A DNA stretch of 64,000 nucleotides. It comes from Emcibacteraceae bacterium (GTDB lineage Bacteria; Pseudomonadota; Alphaproteobacteria; Sphingomonadales; Emcibacteraceae). The stretch covers positions 50,560 through 114,559 of the forward strand of contig JAJFIR010000044.1 in NCBI GenBank assembly GCA_021774795.1. The letters run 5' to 3'. The notes beneath the pieces were generated by a model, which saw only the letters and a program-made list of their open reading frames with translations, had not been told where the DNA came from and ran no database searches. This document shows positions 1 through 9,173 of this stretch, in pieces; the stretch's first letter is position 1, and every line of letters starts with the position of its first letter. A program made the translations under genes and the position numbers.

Positions 1-1460
1 CATTCATGAAAGCCCATTTTAAAAAAACGTTCACCATATCCGGTTGAACCGCGATAATTCATTTGCAAAACAGCGTATCCTTGGGCGGTTAAATATTGAA
101 CCCACCAATCAAATCGCCAATTATCACGTGCAAACGGACCCCCATGAGGTAAGATTATTGTGGGTAGATTTTTGGGTTCTTCCTCCTTTGGTAACGACAG
201 ATACCCCGGAATTTCCAAGCCATCACGGGCTTCATAGGTAATTGGCGTCATTTCTGACAGTTTTTCAATATCAACTTCCTGATAATTATAGGCTATCATT
301 TCAATGGAGTTCTTGTCTTTATCATGAATATAATAAGTCCCAGGCTCTGTCGGTGAAGTTACCTCTATAATTTCTTTTTTTTCATCTTTAGTACTACTAC
401 GCATATTAATTGATTTATTTGGAAAACTCCTATGATACAGATCGAGATCTTTTTGATATTTATCAATAAGAAATACCATTCTTGGCTGTTTATCATAAAA
501 GGTATATCCGGAAATTTCCCCTTCATCAGTAAACATTAAATTTACGATGTCGTATTGATCGTTACTTACTATTTTTTCCAGGAACTCATTTGTATCAACA
601 TTATAAGTATATGCAGAACTTCTACCATTTTCATCATTTTTCGTAACATAAATAATATTTGGATCGTCTGTAAATCCTTCAAAATAATATGGTATATCTT
701 CTTTGATACTGTCGAAGTCATATAATGTGATCCAAGGGCTATCTTCGGATTTGCGATAGTATGCTACTTCTCTTGCCTTAAGTGAACCTTGCCTATCTGT
801 TTCACCCTGCCCAAATCTGACGATACCGTCACTGTCCGAATACCAAGACTGTATTACTGGTCTGCCTTTAACAACCCTTCTCGGTAGCTTATCACTTCTA
901 ATATCAATTTTGTAAACACCTCTTTCAAATTGTTCATGATAATCTAATCCTACAAGAACATGATTTGGTTCATCCCTCAACATATCAACAACATTAGCTT
1001 GTATTTGAGATTGCCTACGTCTTTTAGTATTTTGTCGTATAGGGTTTAATGCGTCCTCACCATCCCATTTCATCGAAATTAATCTCGTCTCAACCGTGTC
1101 TACACTTAAAACATCATCTCTTAATTCTCTAAAATTTCCTCTGGCAGCAAATCGAACGCCGGCAAGAATACGCTCATTATTTGCCCATCTTGCCCATATA
1201 AATTCCTGATTTTCAAACGGGGGTATTCCATTTTGTTTTGCATTTGGGTCTGTTAAGGAACGGGTAACAAGAATTTTTCTGCCCTGATAGTTTTGGAACA
1301 TAAGTATTTTAGTGCCATCGGGTGATATTTTTAAATTTTGATATTCAGGAAGTTTTCCAAATATTTTTGCATCTGCCGCAATTTTATCTTGTGCTTGTGA
1401 ATTAACTGAAAACACAATCAATAAAACCAATAGTGATGTAAATGAACGTATAATACTCAT
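1..1460 (-). CDS. S9-family prolyl oligopeptidase / acylaminoacyl peptidase, exported, C-terminus outside window
   Basis: Partial gene: 486 codons are visible, from an ATG at 1458-1460 with a GAGGGG Shine-Dalgarno six bases upstream, and it runs off the left edge. Residues 1-24 form a signal peptide ending in SQAQ. The next ~400 residues fit the beta-propeller of S9 peptidases (a repeated DG/DD blade pattern). The alpha/beta-hydrolase domain begins near residue 430 with the oxyanion-hole motif HGGP, followed by NYRGSTGYG. The catalytic Ser/Asp/His should lie beyond position 1 and cannot be checked. These enzymes cleave short peptides, here probably in the periplasm. It is a separate unit from the sulfatase downstream of its start. 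Confidence 0.9.
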   Translation of the reverse strand, partial: MSIIRSFTSLLVLLIVFSVNSQAQDKIAADAKIFGKLPEYQNLKISPDGTKILMFQNYQGRKILVTRSLTDPNAKQNGIPPFENQEFIWARWANNERILAGVRFAARGNFRELRDDVLSVDTVETRLISMKWDGEDALNPIRQNTKRRRQSQIQANVVDMLRDEPNHVLVGLDYHEQFERGVYKIDIRSDKLPRRVVKGRPVIQSWYSDSDGIVRFGQGETDRQGSLKAREVAYYRKSEDSPWITLYDFDSIKEDIPYYFEGFTDDPNIIYVTKNDENGRSSAYTYNVDTNEFLEKIVSNDQYDIVNLMFTDEGEISGYTFYDKQPRMVFLIDKYQKDLDLYHRSFPNKSINMRSSTKDEKKEIIEVTSPTEPGTYYIHDKDKNSIEMIAYNYQEVDIEKLSEMTPITYEARDGLEIPGYLSLPKEEEPKNLPTIILPHGGPFARDNWRFDWWVQYLTAQGYAVLQMNYRGSTGYGERFFKMGFHE

Positions 1461-1571
1461 AATTTTCCCCTCGTTTCGAATATCAATAGATAGATTATTA
1501 CATATGCATTTTAGTTTTTCAATGTTGAATTGCAATTTATAGGGGTAAAACAAGAGGATGATTTAATTCAA

Positions 1572-2990
1572 TTATTTACGTTTTGGCTGCTCGGCGCCAA
1601 CAGAATTGAGCCAGCTTTGCATTTCCGACTTTATACGAGTTACCATATCAAAATGGTCATCAACAAGGTTATTTTGTTCGCCAATATCATCTGCAAGATT
1701 ATAAAGCTCCGTTTCATCGCGCTCATAAAAATAAATCAATTTCCAGTCCCCTTCCCTCACCATATAAGAAGGCTCGGAATATGAACCATGATAATGGGGA
1801 TAATATACTCTAATCGCCTTACGGTCCGGTTCACTTTCATTTGATAATATACCCTCGAGGCTGACACCGTCCGGTGTTTCCATATTATGCTTTTCTATAC
1901 CAGCGAGCCCCATCAATGTAGGTGCAATATCCATCGAAATAGTTGGTATACTGCTTTCTGTTCCCGCTGCCGTAATACCCGGTGCGCGGATCATTAATGG
2001 TATGCGTATACCGCCTTCATATACCCATCCCTTTCCGGCCCTAAAAGGTTTGACTGAAGTTGGTGCCAATCGGCGCAACGTCGAAAGACCGCCATTGTCC
2101 GACGTCAATATGACGATTGTATTTTTATCAAGACCCAGATCATCTAATCCATCCAGCAATCGCCCGACATTTACATCAAGCGCGTGAACCATAGACGCAT
2201 ATTCAGGGCTATCTTGTCTGATACGGCTCATTGCGTCATTTTTTTCCATATGGGTATTGGATATTTGATCAGGAAGCTTCGCGGCTTTATTTTCGTAGTA
2301 CGCCAAATATGGTTTAGCGGCCGTAATTGGCGTGTGCACAGTGTAAAAAGACAACATAGCGAAAAAAGGATCATCCCCTTGTTCTTTCATGAATGTGAGA
2401 GTTTCGTCGGTTAGGCGGTCCGTAAGATATTCACCTTCCAGTCCATCTTTAAGGCGTGGGTTAGTATAAGGCGCGTAGTAACTTGCGGGCTGTCCTGCGT
2501 GGTAACCGCCTTTATTAATATCATAGCCATGTTGATCAGGATGGTATCCTTCTGCACCCAGATGCCACTTGCCAGCGTAAAATGTCTTATAGCCCGCATC
2601 TTTAAAAGCTTCCGCCAGTGTAATTTCCGAATGGGGCAATTCATTTAATATTGCTGGTGTCGTTATCGGTTTCGTCAATTCAATTTCAGAATTTCCCGGA
2701 ATCCAATCGGTAATTTTTAATCTTTCAGGAGACTTTCCGGTTTGAAGAGCAGCTCTTGTTGAAGAACATACAGTCGATGCTGAATAAGCATCTGTGAAAC
2801 GCATGCCCGACGCCGCCAGTGCATCTATATTTGGTGTTTCGTGAAAGGTTGATCCATAACTTGATAAATCAACGCTGCCCAGATCATCAACCAATAAAAT
2901 AAGTACATTCGGCCTTCCCTGCGCCAGTGAACCATTGCAAAATAGTAATACGCTCAACAATACCCAAAATAATCTAGTCCGCTTCATCAT
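1572..2990 (-). CDS. Sulfatase (arylsulfatase superfamily), exported, with a non-canonical active-site motif
   Basis: 472 residues, normal for the family, with a signal peptide (1-24). Family signatures are present: the metal-binding DD pair (residues 35-36, VDDLG), AGKWHLG, and TSDNGG near residue 297. It should hydrolyse a sulfate ester in the periplasm. The maturation motif is C75-S-S-T-R79 instead of the usual C-x-P-x-R, so the proline is replaced by serine while Cys, Arg and the following TGK are kept. Sulfatases need this Cys (or Ser) converted to formylglycine, so the change may affect maturation. The ATG has an AAGGA ribosome site. It follows the LysR gene by 17 bases and is probably co-transcribed with it. 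Confidence 0.92.
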   Translation of the reverse strand: MMKRTRLFWVLLSVLLFCNGSLAQGRPNVLILLVDDLGSVDLSSYGSTFHETPNIDALAASGMRFTDAYSASTVCSSTRAALQTGKSPERLKITDWIPGNSEIELTKPITTPAILNELPHSEITLAEAFKDAGYKTFYAGKWHLGAEGYHPDQHGYDINKGGYHAGQPASYYAPYTNPRLKDGLEGEYLTDRLTDETLTFMKEQGDDPFFAMLSFYTVHTPITAAKPYLAYYENKAAKLPDQISNTHMEKNDAMSRIRQDSPEYASMVHALDVNVGRLLDGLDDLGLDKNTIVILTSDNGGLSTLRRLAPTSVKPFRAGKGWVYEGGIRIPLMIRAPGITAAGTESSIPTISMDIAPTLMGLAGIEKHNMETPDGVSLEGILSNESEPDRKAIRVYYPHYHGSYSEPSYMVREGDWKLIYFYERDETELYNLADDIGEQNNLVDDHFDMVTRIKSEMQSWLNSVGAEQPKRK

Positions 2991-3007
2991 GGTCCTTTTA
3001 TAATTTT

Positions 3008-3892
3008 TTATCCCAGTTTAAAATGCTCGACTGACATTTCAATAAAATATTTTAACGCAGGATAATCAGCACGGTATTTATTCCATAACATGAAGGAATG
3101 GAATTCTTCGCCGATTTCCCAATCAAGTTTAACCAGTCTTCCTTCTTCCAGTTCCTTCTTTACCGTAATATCGGTCAACGTAGCAATGCCAAGTCCGGAT
3201 AACGCACATTGTTTGATGGTTTCCGTGTTAATAAATTCCATGAAACTGAACAAATGAATGCCTGCTTTATGCATCCGTTTTTGAAACACTGAACTATAGC
3301 AACATTCCATCGCCCATAAAAGATGGTGATATTCCGCCAGTTCTGCGGTTTCAAAATTCTTGCCCGCAAGCGGATGATCCGGCAGCGCATAAAGCGAAAC
3401 CGGTTCTTCGCATATTTTGACGATCTGTGTATTGGCGACACTTAAATCCTGTTCTACCAAAAATCCCACGTCAAGGGTACCCATTTTAATGCTTTCGTAA
3501 AGTTCCTTGTCGCTCATTATTTTAAACGAAATATGAACATCCGGTGCCTTTTTCTGAAATTTACGAAGCAAATCCGGCAGTCTGTACGTACTTATCGTTT
3601 CCACAGCACCAATCGTGAGTGTTCCGGAAATCTTCGGTGACAGGGCAACCGCCTCTTTTCCGTCGCGGCTTAAATCAATGATCTGGCGTGCGTATTTGTG
3701 AAATCTTTTGCCGGCGTCCGTAAGTGTCACACCCTTACGGTCCCGCACAAATAAATCCGCACCCAATGAATATTCTAACGATTTGATTTGCGCTGTTATG
3801 CTGGAATGCGCATAATTTAAATTATGAGCCGCTTTGGAAAAACTTTTGCGACTTGCAATTTCAAGAAAGCTTTTAAGTTCGGTGATTTTCAT
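3008..3892 (-). CDS. LysR-family transcriptional regulator
   Basis: 294 residues, typical LysR length. The N-terminal winged helix-turn-helix (about 1-60) starts MKITELKSFLEIA and contains the usual AAHNLNYAHSSITAQIKSLE recognition-helix region. Residues ~88-290 fit the two-lobe effector-binding domain (TLTIGAVETISTYRLPDLL). It is likely co-transcribed with the sulfatase 17 bases downstream and divergent from the small membrane protein gene at 3988. Both are plausible targets. A 15-base palindrome lies in the shared promoter region. The effector is unknown. Confidence 0.93.
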   Translation of the reverse strand: MKITELKSFLEIASRKSFSKAAHNLNYAHSSITAQIKSLEYSLGADLFVRDRKGVTLTDAGKRFHKYARQIIDLSRDGKEAVALSPKISGTLTIGAVETISTYRLPDLLRKFQKKAPDVHISFKIMSDKELYESIKMGTLDVGFLVEQDLSVANTQIVKICEEPVSLYALPDHPLAGKNFETAELAEYHHLLWAMECCYSSVFQKRMHKAGIHLFSFMEFINTETIKQCALSGLGIATLTDITVKKELEEGRLVKLDWEIGEEFHSFMLWNKYRADYPALKYFIEMSVEHFKLG

Positions 3893-3931
3893 GATTCACT
3901 TTTTTCGAATGTATGTTTCTATTTAATTCTA

Positions 3932-3946
3932 TTTAATTGAATTAAA
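3932..3946. promoter_or_regulatory. Palindrome in the LysR divergent promoter region
   Basis: TTTAATT and AATTAAA flank a single G, giving a perfect 7+1+7 inverted repeat midway between the divergent LysR gene and the gene at 3988. LysR proteins usually bind AT-rich dyads (T-N11-A) near their own promoter, so this is a candidate operator. It is AT-rich, so chance is possible. Confidence 0.4.
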
Positions 3947-3987
3947 ATATTCTGTAAACCTGTTTCATCTTTAACAAAGGATCTAAA

Positions 3988-4257
3988 ATGAATAACACAC
4001 AGCTATTTATGGATATCGTTGGCTGGGTCGGCGCGGGGTCATTATTATGCGCTTACCTTCTTATTTCTAATGATAGAATTGCTGGCAAATCATACTTATA
4101 TCAAGGACTAAATACCGTAGGTAGCTTCGGTCTTGTTTTAAATTCATTTTATTATGGTGCCATGCCGTCAGTCATATTGAATGTCATCTGGGTGATGATA
4201 GGCATCTATACATTTAATACTATGATTAGGAAACCGAAGGAGCAAAGTAATGAATAA
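3988..4257 (+). CDS. Small membrane protein of the CBU_0592 type
   Basis: 89 residues with three hydrophobic segments (about 8-26, 40-56 and 58-76) and a short charged C-terminal tail. The pattern GWVGAGSLLCAYLL near the N-terminus and YQGLNTVGS in the middle matches a family of small inner-membrane proteins of unknown function (CBU_0592 type). The stop overlaps the start of the cyclase-family gene by eight bases, so the two are translationally coupled. An AAAGGA ribosome site precedes the ATG. Function unknown. Confidence 0.75.
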   Translation: MNNTQLFMDIVGWVGAGSLLCAYLLISNDRIAGKSYLYQGLNTVGSFGLVLNSFYYGAMPSVILNVIWVMIGIYTFNTMIRKPKEQSNE

Positions 4258-4930
4258 ATTTATGAAAGACGGTTATACACTTATCGACGTAAGCCACACA
4301 GTAAAAGACGGTTTGATAACATATAAAGGCCTGCCCGCACCGATTATTTGTGATTATTTAAATCGTGAAGCATCCAAAAAGCATTATGAAGAAGGGACTT
4401 CATTTCAAATTGGCACCATAACAATGGCGTCCAACACCGGCACATACGTAGACGCACCATTTCATAGGTACGAGGATGGAAAAGACCTGTCGGAGCTTGC
4501 ATTAACATCACTTGCTGATCTGGACGCAGTAAAAATATGTATACCAAAAGACATATTGGAAATTGATGAAGAACATTTTCACGGTACCGATATTAAAAAT
4601 AAAGCCGTTCTTATTGAAACAAATTGGTCAAGGCATTGGGGTCAAGATCAATATTTTGAAAATCATCCGTTCGTTAACGAAAAGGCGGCGCAATATTTAC
4701 GCGACAACGGCGCAATTTTCGTCGGTATAGATAGTTATAATATTGACGATACCCGCGGCAATAAACGCCCTTGTCACAGTATATTATTGCATAACGATAT
4801 CCCCATATGCGAGCACATGACGGGGTTAGCTGAACTTCCAGAAAACGACTTCAAGTTTTTTGCCGTACCTGTAAAAGTAAAAGGCATGGGCACTTTCCCG
4901 GTTCGCGCCTTTGGAATCGTCGCTAATTAG
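4250..4930 (+). CDS. Cyclase-family hydrolase (kynurenine formamidase-like)
   Basis: 226 residues, matching the metal-dependent cyclase/KynB/isatin hydrolase superfamily. The hallmark segment near residues 62-73 reads NTGTYVDAPFHRYEDG. In the family consensus H-x-G-T-H-x-D-x-P-x-H the first and second His are Asn and Tyr here, while Asp and the last His are kept. I recall NTGTYxD variants as a recognised subgroup, so it need not be inactive. A second conserved stretch is FVGIDSYNIDD. The substrate cannot be predicted. It may start at M5 (4262). Its last four bases overlap the convergent lipid kinase gene. Confidence 0.85.
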   Translation: MNKFMKDGYTLIDVSHTVKDGLITYKGLPAPIICDYLNREASKKHYEEGTSFQIGTITMASNTGTYVDAPFHRYEDGKDLSELALTSLADLDAVKICIPKDILEIDEEHFHGTDIKNKAVLIETNWSRHWGQDQYFENHPFVNEKAAQYLRDNGAIFVGIDSYNIDDTRGNKRPCHSILLHNDIPICEHMTGLAELPENDFKFFAVPVKVKGMGTFPVRAFGIVAN

Positions 4931-5811
4931 GGTTTTGGTGATACCAGTGAAATGGTTTTTGTTGATATAGATATCTGTACCGGGAGATCACCAAAATCGT
5001 CCCCGTCCACCTGAATAGGCGCGGCTTCGGCGCAAGAAATTGAAATTGATTTTGCTGGGTATAACTCTATGTCATCCAAAGTGGCAACACGGTTGGTGAT
5101 GATTGACACAAAATACCTCAATAAATTGAACCGTCCTTTATTCTTCATCAAAACCACGTAAAGTTTATCATCTTTTATATCAGAGCCGGGCGCACAAATA
5201 TATTTACCGGCATAATATTTACCGTTACTGACAATCGCACCAAAGCAAATATGGTCATTGCCATCTATAGTGACTTTATATTCAGTATTCTTCGAAATTA
5301 TCAACTGTTTTACGAAAGATATAAAATACGCGAACTCACCTAAATATTTTTTTAATGTCAAGTTTACATTCTTCACTGACAGTGCATCCAAACCTACACT
5401 CGCCATCAGGGCAAAATAACGTTCATTTATTTTTGCTATATAAATTTTCTGGCAATTGCCCCGCACTATCGTATCAATAATGTGCGTACTTGTATTTTTA
5501 AGCCCTATTTCTTTTGCAAGGACATTCACAGTACCCGTCGGGATAATGCCCAGTGGCATATCTGAGCCATATAACCCATTTATGACTTCATTTATTGTTC
5601 CATCGCCACCTGCCGCTACGATCATATCAATATCTTTTTTCGTACAATATTGTTTTGCTAATTCAGTCCCGTGCCCCGCATATTCGGTCATGATAAGTTC
5701 AATGGATATCTGATTATTTCGTAAGCCATCAAATATAGCCATAAATTTTTCACGGTCACGCCCGCCCGCATAGGGGTTATGGATGATGAGTATCCTATTT
5801 TTAGTCAGCAT
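4927..5811 (-). CDS. Diacylglycerol/sphingosine-kinase-family lipid kinase
   Basis: 294 residues, the usual size for YegS/BmrU-type kinases. The nucleotide-binding motif GGDGT is at residues 68-72, followed by NEVINGL, and the N-terminal NPYAGG is typical. Further signatures are PLGIIPTGTVNVLAKEIG and, near the C-terminus, IQVDGDDFGDLPV. Such enzymes phosphorylate a lipid alcohol at the inner membrane using ATP. It is a single gene convergent with the cyclase-family gene. The exact lipid substrate is not readable from sequence. Confidence 0.92.
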   Translation of the reverse strand: MLTKNRILIIHNPYAGGRDREKFMAIFDGLRNNQISIELIMTEYAGHGTELAKQYCTKKDIDMIVAAGGDGTINEVINGLYGSDMPLGIIPTGTVNVLAKEIGLKNTSTHIIDTIVRGNCQKIYIAKINERYFALMASVGLDALSVKNVNLTLKKYLGEFAYFISFVKQLIISKNTEYKVTIDGNDHICFGAIVSNGKYYAGKYICAPGSDIKDDKLYVVLMKNKGRFNLLRYFVSIITNRVATLDDIELYPAKSISISCAEAAPIQVDGDDFGDLPVQISISTKTISLVSPKP

Positions 5812-5929
5812 GATTTATTTCTAACGTGAAACGAAAACAGTCGCAAATTTTAAATATTGTTAACCATTTGTTTTAGGATTGGTTTTAATATGATACGGTT
5901 AATATTGAACTTAAAAGAACAACACGTTT

Positions 5930-8302
5930 ATGAAATCAACACAAAGTTATTACCATACACGTATTATCATTTTTCTGTCTTTACTTTGCCTTTGCGCATG
6001 TGGCGGCGGGGGCGGTACTGGCGGCGGATCAATACCATCCACAATAGTAACTCCGCCACCCGCACCCCCAGCCCTTCCACCAATAGTTTTTGATACCGCT
6101 GAATTTAGAGAAAATTATTCACTGGATCAAATGAAGGCCGGCGTAGCTTATTCTAATGGCGCATCAGGAAACGGCATCGTAGTTGCGGTTATAGATTCCG
6201 GTGTTACAGTTGTTCCTGAGCTCGTCGGACAGCTACATGCTGACAGCACCAATGTATCTGCCCTCGGCAATCCCTCGGACGTAGGCGATTTTAACGGTCA
6301 CGGAACTGCGATGGCCAGCATTATTGCCGCATTGCAGGATCATGACACAAATAATGATCCCAATAACATGCACGGCGTCGCGTTCAATTCAAAAATATTG
6401 GCGATAAACGCCACAACAGCCGCCACATGCACAAGTTTTTCCAACTGCACCTTTTTACATTCGGATATCGCTGCGGGCTATGATTACGCCCGAACCCACG
6501 GCGCAAAGGTTATCAATGAAAGCCTTGGCTCCAACAACCTAAGTAGCCTTGCCCTGCAACAAGCTGTGGAACGTGCCGTAAACGATGACATTGTTATCGT
6601 TGTGCCTGCCGGAAACATCGATGCGGGTGATCCAGCAGGAACCGGTGACGCTGTGCAAAGGTCCGCAGAGGTTGCATTGGCAAGTTGGGCGAACGGGCAG
6701 ATAATTATCGCGGGATCCGTGGATTCCAATGATGTTATATCCGGTTTCAGTTATAAAGCCGGCGCAGCGGCAAGGAATTTTTATTTGATGGCTGGCGGGC
6801 AGTCAATAACGACACCGAATGGCTCCCCTGGCACCGGTAGCACATATTTTTTAATATCGGGGACATCCGCATCAACCGCGCAAATATCGGGGGCTGTAGC
6901 ACTTCTAAGAGAAGCCTTTCCAAGTTTAAGTGCAAATGAAACCGCCGACCTTTTATTCACGACCGCCACCGACCTTGGTGCTCCGGGTGTCGATGATATA
7001 TATGGTCGCGGACTGCTTAATCTGCAAGGTGCCTTCACCGCCCAGGGTAATACGGTTATCGCCGGAACCGGGTTTGGCAGCGGCGCGCAGATTGGCACGG
7101 GTGGCGGTTCTTCCAGTTTAATGATCGCCGGCGGTGCGTTTGGCGCGGATATGCCATTTTCCAGCTCCTTTAACGATATTATGGTGCTCGATAAATATGA
7201 CAGGTCATTCTCACTGGATCTAACCCAAAGTGTTTATACCGGGCAAGCCGCACTCAGCTTGGAAGGATTTCTTGATGGCGGAACCCAACATAGACAGCAG
7301 GCATTCAGCCTTAGTGATAGGGCAAATATGAAGCTTGCCTGGCGGTCCGATGATCAATTTGAAGACATTAATAAAGGTTATTTCAACCTTCAATCAGATC
7401 GAGATAAAACCGTATCTGACCTGCGAATGTTATTATCCTTCCAAATTGATGATGATCGTTCAGCGAAAGTGTCAAGCGGTATGTCCATTGCAGAAATGCT
7501 TGAAGATTATCGTCCTGATGACTTTATGACACCCAATAAACACGGTTTTGAATCTTTAGTTTCGCCAAATAATAATCGCGCTGTAGCATATAAGACAATG
7601 GTTGGTAAAAACACGGCTTACCAAGTCGCTTTTTCCAATAACAATATTAAGTATGACCCCCTGTTATTCGCGCAAAATATCAGAGTGAGAAATTCATTGC
7701 TTCTAAATCGCTTTAGCCATCAGGCGACAGATCAACTGTCGTTGGTTTTTGACATCGGTATGTTACAGGAACAAGGCAGCGTTCTTGGAAGCGTATCCAG
7801 AGGTGCCATGGAAATTGGTCGCGGCGCAAGGACGGCATTTGTCGGGGGTCGCGTTGATTTTAAAATTTCGAACAGTATAGAATTATTTGCCCGCGCGTCA
7901 TACGGCATTACCGATGTCGAGGCAAGCTTTAGTGGTATTTTAGGCAACATCAGCACACTCAAGTCTCATAGTTACTTGATCGGACTTAAAAAGAGTGCAC
8001 TATTCCTAAACAATGATCAGTTTTCTTTAACATTCAGCCAGCCTCTATTATTATCGGGCGGAAATGCATCAATAAGTAAAGTTTTAAGTCGGGACTATGT
8101 TAACGACGTTTATAATATGTCGTTGGAACGGCTATCGCTAACACCGACGGGACGCGAACGAGATATTGAAATATCGTATGGCGTTGGTAATTTATATGGT
8201 CGGTCTGTGCGTTTGAATGTTCTTCATCAAATTAATCCCGGGCATAGTCAGAATATACCAGATGCCACTACATTTTTGCTAAGATTAGGATCCGTATTTT
8301 AA
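5930..8302 (+). CDS. Subtilisin-like serine protease, lipoprotein autotransporter
   Basis: 790 residues. The signal peptide ends in a lipobox L-C-A-C with lipidation at C24, followed by a poly-Gly then Pro-rich linker. The S8 catalytic triad is visible: D89 (VIDSGV), H124 (GHGTAMAS) and S313 (SGTSAST). Residues ~440-790 are rich in alternating hydrophobic residues and end in LRLGSVF with a terminal Phe, as in outer-membrane beta-barrel autotransporters. The combination resembles Bordetella SphB1, a lipid-anchored surface subtilase that processes other surface proteins, but that role is inference here. It is followed immediately by the DUF4169 mini-gene. Confidence 0.9.
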   Translation: MKSTQSYYHTRIIIFLSLLCLCACGGGGGTGGGSIPSTIVTPPPAPPALPPIVFDTAEFRENYSLDQMKAGVAYSNGASGNGIVVAVIDSGVTVVPELVGQLHADSTNVSALGNPSDVGDFNGHGTAMASIIAALQDHDTNNDPNNMHGVAFNSKILAINATTAATCTSFSNCTFLHSDIAAGYDYARTHGAKVINESLGSNNLSSLALQQAVERAVNDDIVIVVPAGNIDAGDPAGTGDAVQRSAEVALASWANGQIIIAGSVDSNDVISGFSYKAGAAARNFYLMAGGQSITTPNGSPGTGSTYFLISGTSASTAQISGAVALLREAFPSLSANETADLLFTTATDLGAPGVDDIYGRGLLNLQGAFTAQGNTVIAGTGFGSGAQIGTGGGSSSLMIAGGAFGADMPFSSSFNDIMVLDKYDRSFSLDLTQSVYTGQAALSLEGFLDGGTQHRQQAFSLSDRANMKLAWRSDDQFEDINKGYFNLQSDRDKTVSDLRMLLSFQIDDDRSAKVSSGMSIAEMLEDYRPDDFMTPNKHGFESLVSPNNNRAVAYKTMVGKNTAYQVAFSNNNIKYDPLLFAQNIRVRNSLLLNRFSHQATDQLSLVFDIGMLQEQGSVLGSVSRGAMEIGRGARTAFVGGRVDFKISNSIELFARASYGITDVEASFSGILGNISTLKSHSYLIGLKKSALFLNNDQFSLTFSQPLLLSGGNASISKVLSRDYVNDVYNMSLERLSLTPTGRERDIEISYGVGNLYGRSVRLNVLHQINPGHSQNIPDATTFLLRLGSVF

Positions 8303-8476
8303 ATGAATAAGATACTAAGTTTCAGCAAAGCCAGAAAATCAAAGGCCAGGACAGATCAAGAGAAACACGCAAAAGAAAATCGTATAAAATTCGGCAGAAG
8401 TAAAGCCGAAAAACAGCTATCAAAAGCAAAAGCTAAAAAACTCAGTAAAAAAATAGATGATCATAAAATTGACTGA
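8303..8476 (+). CDS. DUF4169-family small basic protein
   Basis: 57 codons from ATG at 8303, one base-step after the protease stop, to TGA at 8474-8476. The protein is very Lys/Arg-rich and contains the family pattern SFSKARKSKAR, then KENRIKFGRSKAEK and the C-terminal DDHKID. This matches the DUF4169 family of alphaproteobacteria, whose members are about 55-65 residues with a conserved ENRxxFGRTKAEK core and an H-x-L/I-D end. Function unknown, and the high charge suggests nucleic-acid contact. Convergent with the DUF2889 gene, 31 bases away. Confidence 0.85.
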   Translation: MNKILSFSKARKSKARTDQEKHAKENRIKFGRSKAEKQLSKAKAKKLSKKIDDHKID

Positions 8477-8507
8477 TCTTTTGAGTGTAAATTATTCAAC
8501 TAATCTA

Positions 8508-9080
8508 TTAATCAGCTTCCTTGCCTTTATAAAATTCCGGAAAATGGGTCTTTACCACATTTCCATCGTCAGCCCATGCATGGCAGCTATTTATAATCAT
8601 TGGTTTAAATAGTTCTGCGTGATCTTTCTTGGCTTTTTTGCGCTGCAATGGCCCGATCATTGTTTGAAATGCCACTGTCGCAATCGGGCCCATCAATTCA
8701 TTGATATGCGTGCAGCCAAGTCGCCCCTTCACTTTTTCGTTTAAAGCGCGCCGCCAGCCAACACCAATGCGAATTCCTATTAATTCTTTATATACGCTTG
8801 TGATGCTAGGGCATGTTTCAAACGGGCTGTTGTCCGTCACCGCCTCTGCGTCAACAATGGTATAGCTATCGTCAAGCGTAATGCGCACCCACATTTCATG
8901 AACGGCTTCACCAGGTTCTATGCCGTCTCTGTACTGATTTTTAATGGGATAGGTCTTTATGTCCGTCAGATGGGCTTCAATGTCCCAAAGATTATCTTCA
9001 CGTTGATAACCGTTTAATTCAATCGAACGGGTGTGAAGTTTTTTTCGCGGAGCGGCATTTGATAATGGCATTACTGTCAC
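8508..9080 (-). CDS. DUF2889-family protein
   Basis: 190 residues. It carries the features of DUF2889: an N-terminal HTRSIELNGYQREDNLWDIEA segment, then LTDIKTY, IEPGEAVHEMWVRITLD, and CPSITSVYKELIGIRIGVGWR, with LGCTHINELMGPIATVAFQ near the end. The family is soluble, common in proteobacteria and lacks an assigned function. The HTxS/E and GCTHINE motifs suggest a metal or small-molecule site, which is only inference. Divergent from queC. The start may be M5 (MPLSN, 9068). Confidence 0.85.
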   Translation of the reverse strand: MTVMPLSNAAPRKKLHTRSIELNGYQREDNLWDIEAHLTDIKTYPIKNQYRDGIEPGEAVHEMWVRITLDDSYTIVDAEAVTDNSPFETCPSITSVYKELIGIRIGVGWRRALNEKVKGRLGCTHINELMGPIATVAFQTMIGPLQRKKAKKDHAELFKPMIINSCHAWADDGNVVKTHFPEFYKGKEAD

Positions 9081-9173
9081 CTGAATTATGAATATATGAT
9101 AGTGTTATATAATATGATTTAATAATAGTCATGGAAATCTAATATCATTTATTGTATGTGATGCAAAAGAAAC

